The translations under genes and the position numbers were made by a program. DNA of 64,000 nucleotides from Kitasatospora gansuensis. GTDB taxonomy: Bacteria > Actinomycetota > Actinomycetes > Streptomycetales > Streptomycetaceae. Positions 61,654 to 64,000 of this stretch are shown here, one piece after another. The stretch covers positions 7,750,001-7,814,000 of the forward strand of contig NZ_JACHJR010000001.1 in assembly GCF_014203705.1 (NCBI RefSeq), given 5' to 3'. A model generated the notes under the pieces. It ran no database searches. It was not told where the DNA came from and was given only the letters and a program-made list of their open reading frames with translations. Position 1 is the first letter of the stretch. Every line of letters starts with the position of its first letter.

Positions 61654-62271
61654 ATGACCGAACAGCAGGTTCCGGCGGCGCGCGTTCCGCTGATCGACGA
61701 GGCCGATGCGACCGGAAGGACCGCGGAACTCTACGACCTGATCAAGAGCAGGACGGGCCTTCCATTCGTGCCCGATATGTTTCGGCTGGTCTCCACCCGG
61801 CCGGATCTGATGGAGGTTCTCATCACCGGCTACACCGGGGTATTCAGCGACGGAGTGCTGCCCCGGGCCACCCGAGAGATGATCTCGGCCTGGAGTTCGA
61901 AGGTGAACGGCTGCCCGTACTGCGTGGGAACCCACAACTGGTTCCTCTCGCAGTTCGGCGGCAGCGAGGAACTCACCCACGCGATCGCCACCGCCGACAA
62001 GCCGGGCGAACTCCCGCTGGACGAGAAGCACCTGGCGCTGATGGAGCTGGTCACCCAGGTCTGCACCGGTGCGTACCGGATCACCGACGAGGAGTGGGAC
62101 CGGGTCGCGGCGGCGGGCTGGAACAACGACGAGATGCTGGAAGCGGTCTTCACCGCCGGGCTGTTCGCCTTCATCAACCGCCTGGTGGACGGCTACGGTC
62201 TGGGCAGCTCGATGACCCGCAGCCGGGTCGCCAGCCAGTCCGACTCCGGCGCGGACGGGACGGCCGGCTGA
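61654..62271 (+). CDS. AhpD/carboxymuconolactone-decarboxylase-like protein (peroxidase-related)
   Basis: Soluble 205-aa all-helical protein with the AhpD redox motif CPYCVGTHNWF (two cysteines three apart and a following His), preceded by SDGVLPRATREMISAWSSKVNG. This matches the uncharacterised peroxidase-related group. It would reduce peroxides or act as a thiol oxidoreductase. AAGGAG eight bases before the ATG fixes the start. It is divergent from the SnoaL-tailed sigma factor across 219 bases and overlaps the following SDR by one base (TGATG). Target of the sigma factor by family precedent. Confidence 0.9.
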   Translation: MTEQQVPAARVPLIDEADATGRTAELYDLIKSRTGLPFVPDMFRLVSTRPDLMEVLITGYTGVFSDGVLPRATREMISAWSSKVNGCPYCVGTHNWFLSQFGGSEELTHAIATADKPGELPLDEKHLALMELVTQVCTGAYRITDEEWDRVAAAGWNNDEMLEAVFTAGLFAFINRLVDGYGLGSSMTRSRVASQSDSGADGTAG

Positions 62272-63146
62272 TGGCCGCGTCCCGGGCGGTGCTGCTGACC
62301 GGCGCCTCCTCCGGTACCGGGATGTCCTCCGGCACCGGCCAGGCCGCCGCGCTCCGGCTGCACCGGGCGGGCTGGCCGGTGTACGCGACCGGGCGCAACC
62401 TGGAGGCGCTGGCGCCGCTGGCCGCCGAGGGGATCCAGGTGCTGTACCTCGACGTGACGGACGAACAGTCCATGGTCGAGGCCGTCGACAAGATCACCGC
62501 CGAGCACGGCGCGGTGGGCACGCTGATCAACAACGCGGCCTACAGCCTGAACGGCACGATCGGTGAGACGCCGGTGGAGGAGGTGCGCCGGCAGTTCGAG
62601 ACCAATGTCTTCGGGCTGTCCCGGCTGACCCAGCTGGTGCTGCCCGGGATGCGCGCCCAGGGCACCGGCCGGGTGGTCATGATGTCCTCGATCTTCGGTC
62701 AGTTCGCCACCCCGGGCCGGGGTTACTACCAGGCCACCAAACACGCGCTGGAGGCGATCGGCGACTCGCTCCGGCACGAGGTCTCGCGGTTCGGCATCAA
62801 GGTGGTGCTGATCGAGCCCTCGCCGGTGCTCGGTGGATTCGTGCCGATGTCGGTCGCGGACCTCGGGATGTCCGGACAGGAACGCGACGGCCTTTACGAC
62901 GAGTTCTGGGAGTACTTCGTCGACTGGCACGGCGCGTACCGGGAGACTGACAAGCCGACCGGTCGCGGTCGAATGGCCGTTCGGGCCGAGACCGTCGCGA
63001 AGGTCATCGAGCAGGCGGTGAGCAGTGCCAACCCGAAGATCCGGTACCGGATCGGGGTGCCCTCTCGATTGCTGCCCCGGATGCGCTGGACAATCGGCGA
63101 TCGCATGTTCGAGAAGTTCGTGCGCGCTTTCTTCCCGATCCCCTGA
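62271..63146 (+). CDS. Short-chain dehydrogenase/reductase with a duplicated nucleotide-binding loop
   Basis: Classical SDR of 291 aa; catalytic Ser140 (MMSSIFGQ), Tyr153 and Lys157 (YQATK), NNAAYS at 87-92. The Rossmann loop normally reads TGASSGIG, but here reads TGASSGTGMSSGTG (10-23). An 18-base unit repeats in the DNA (62307-62320 and 62325-62338), adding six residues at the pyrophosphate-binding turn. The Ile typical of the last position is Thr in both copies. This may weaken or alter cofactor binding. It is coupled to the AhpD-like gene (TGATG). Confidence 0.9.
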   Translation: MAASRAVLLTGASSGTGMSSGTGQAAALRLHRAGWPVYATGRNLEALAPLAAEGIQVLYLDVTDEQSMVEAVDKITAEHGAVGTLINNAAYSLNGTIGETPVEEVRRQFETNVFGLSRLTQLVLPGMRAQGTGRVVMMSSIFGQFATPGRGYYQATKHALEAIGDSLRHEVSRFGIKVVLIEPSPVLGGFVPMSVADLGMSGQERDGLYDEFWEYFVDWHGAYRETDKPTGRGRMAVRAETVAKVIEQAVSSANPKIRYRIGVPSRLLPRMRWTIGDRMFEKFVRAFFPIP

Positions 63147-63203
63147 GAGAAAAGCTCATTTCCCGAGACCATGTCCCGATCTGAGACTCCCCGAAGGAAT
63201 GGC

Positions 63204-63992
63204 GTGACCGAAGAGTTCGAAACCCCCGGTCTGGCCCGGGCCATGGACTACCTGCTGGGCGGCGAGGCGCACGGCCCCGCCGACCGGGAAGCCGCCGACC
63301 GGGCCTGCGCGGCCTGGCCGACCGGCGACCTGCGGGCCGAACTGCGGTCCGCCCGGGCCACGTTGGGCCGGATGGTGGCCCATCTGGTCGGCGAGGCGGG
63401 CCTGGGGCAGCTGCTGCACATCGGGGCCGGCCTCCCCACCATGCGCAACACCCACCAGGTCGCCCAGCGGATGGCTCCGGCCACCCGGGTGGTCTACGTC
63501 AGCCGGGACCCGGGCGTGGTGGCGCACGCCCGGCACCTGCTCCGGCAGCAGCCGAGAAGCCCAACCGCTTATGTGCACGGCGAGTTGGGCGACCCGGATC
63601 GGATTCTCCGGGACGCTGCCGGGGTACTGGACCTGTCACGCCCGATCGGGCTGGTGCTCTTCGGCGGACTGCACTTCGTGCCCGGCGCGGACGACCCGGC
63701 CGGGCTGGTGCAGTTGCTGGTGGACGCGGTCCCCTCGGGCAGCTGGGTGGCCTTCGGACACCTGGCCACCCACGAACGGGACCACCTGATGGACGCCGCG
63801 ATGGAACGGATCGTGCCGGACTGGAGCGGTCAGATCGTCCGCCGGAACCGGGCGGAGGCGATGGCCCTGCTGGACCGGAGCCTCGAACTGGAGGACCCGG
63901 GCATGGTGCTGTCCACCGAGTGGCGCCCCGAGTCATCGGCCGCCCCGACCGGGTCACCGGCCATGTGGTGCGCGGTCGCCCGCAAACCGTGA
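63204..63992 (+). CDS. SAM-dependent methyltransferase (PF04672-type)
   Basis: Soluble 262-aa protein of the actinobacterial SAM-methyltransferase-like family formerly DUF574. It starts GLARAMDYLLGGEAHGPADREAADRA, as family members do, and has LLHIGAGLPTMRNTHQVAQ as the SAM-binding loop, VVYVSRDPGVVAHAR as the acidic second strand and a late STEWRPES region. Family members usually have D-x-G in the first motif and D-N-D in the second; here they read IGAG and SRDP. GTG at 63204 has GAAGGA before it. Probably cotranscribed with the SDR upstream (57-base gap). Confidence 0.86.
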   Translation: MTEEFETPGLARAMDYLLGGEAHGPADREAADRACAAWPTGDLRAELRSARATLGRMVAHLVGEAGLGQLLHIGAGLPTMRNTHQVAQRMAPATRVVYVSRDPGVVAHARHLLRQQPRSPTAYVHGELGDPDRILRDAAGVLDLSRPIGLVLFGGLHFVPGADDPAGLVQLLVDAVPSGSWVAFGHLATHERDHLMDAAMERIVPDWSGQIVRRNRAEAMALLDRSLELEDPGMVLSTEWRPESSAAPTGSPAMWCAVARKP

Positions 63993-64000
63993 AACCGAAG

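Noticed and set aside
1..64000. CRISPR arrays, tRNA or rRNA genes, insertion sequences, phage attachment sites
   Set aside because: No regular spaced repeats, tRNA-like cloverleaf with CCA-proximal features, transposase or integrase motifs were seen on either strand.

Overview
The window is GC-rich actinobacterial DNA. Codon use, lipoprotein and signal-peptide style, mycothiol-linked genes, and dense overlapping operons with GTG starts all point to Streptomyces or a close relative such as Kitasatospora; the sequence alone cannot separate them. No tRNA, rRNA, CRISPR array or intact insertion sequence was seen. No gene-free stretch exceeds 300 bases.

Layout. 0-4.2 kb: a LuxR-type two-component pair (the response regulator runs off the left edge) behind an MMPL exporter. 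4.5-7.6 kb: an acetyltransferase, a MocR-type regulator divergent from an ABM monooxygenase, and an unknown protein. 7.7-13.9 kb and 19.5-29.8 kb: two halves of what reads as one N-glycan utilisation locus. It has a LacI regulator, two GH38 alpha-mannosidases, a secreted GH85 endo-beta-N-acetylglucosaminidase, a carbohydrate ABC importer (lipoprotein plus two permeases) and a GH5 enzyme of the type that removes the core beta-mannose. Three 14-base imperfect palindromes of the form CTAnA-N4-TTTAG lie at the three promoters of these genes, 13 kb apart. This supports a single LacI regulon. Between the halves sit three tandem AIM24-domain proteins (one fused to TerD), a metallo-beta-lactamase-fold enzyme and a secreted PstS-like protein. 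29.8-36.9 kb: membrane and lipoproteins, an AraC regulator divergent from an MBL-fold protein, and a mycothiol-dependent formaldehyde oxidation pair.

37-64 kb is dominated by a compact enediyne biosynthetic locus. The core is E3 (DUF1702) and a P450 on the plus strand, and E4 (UnbV), E5 (UnbU), the enediyne polyketide synthase E (KS-AT-ACP-KR-DH-PPTase, 1958 aa), thioesterase E10 and flavin reductase E6 in one tightly coupled minus-strand operon. Around it lie a GMC oxidoreductase, a DUF899 protein, two SDRs, an AhpD-like protein with a SnoaL-tailed ECF sigma factor, a methyltransferase, a carotenoid oxygenase, TetR and AraC regulators and a polytopic membrane protein. No halogenase, glycosyltransferase, apoprotein or recognised self-resistance gene is visible.

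The most interesting regulatory observation is a directional 17-base box (about GGGCACGTNNGGAGAAG) found five times, plus a weaker sixth copy. It lies 69-86 bases before the start codons of the E3, membrane-protein, GMC, epimerase and AarF genes. A -10-like hexamer follows at a fixed offset in each case. It appears to define a cluster-wide promoter class and would extend the co-regulated region left to about 36.9 kb.
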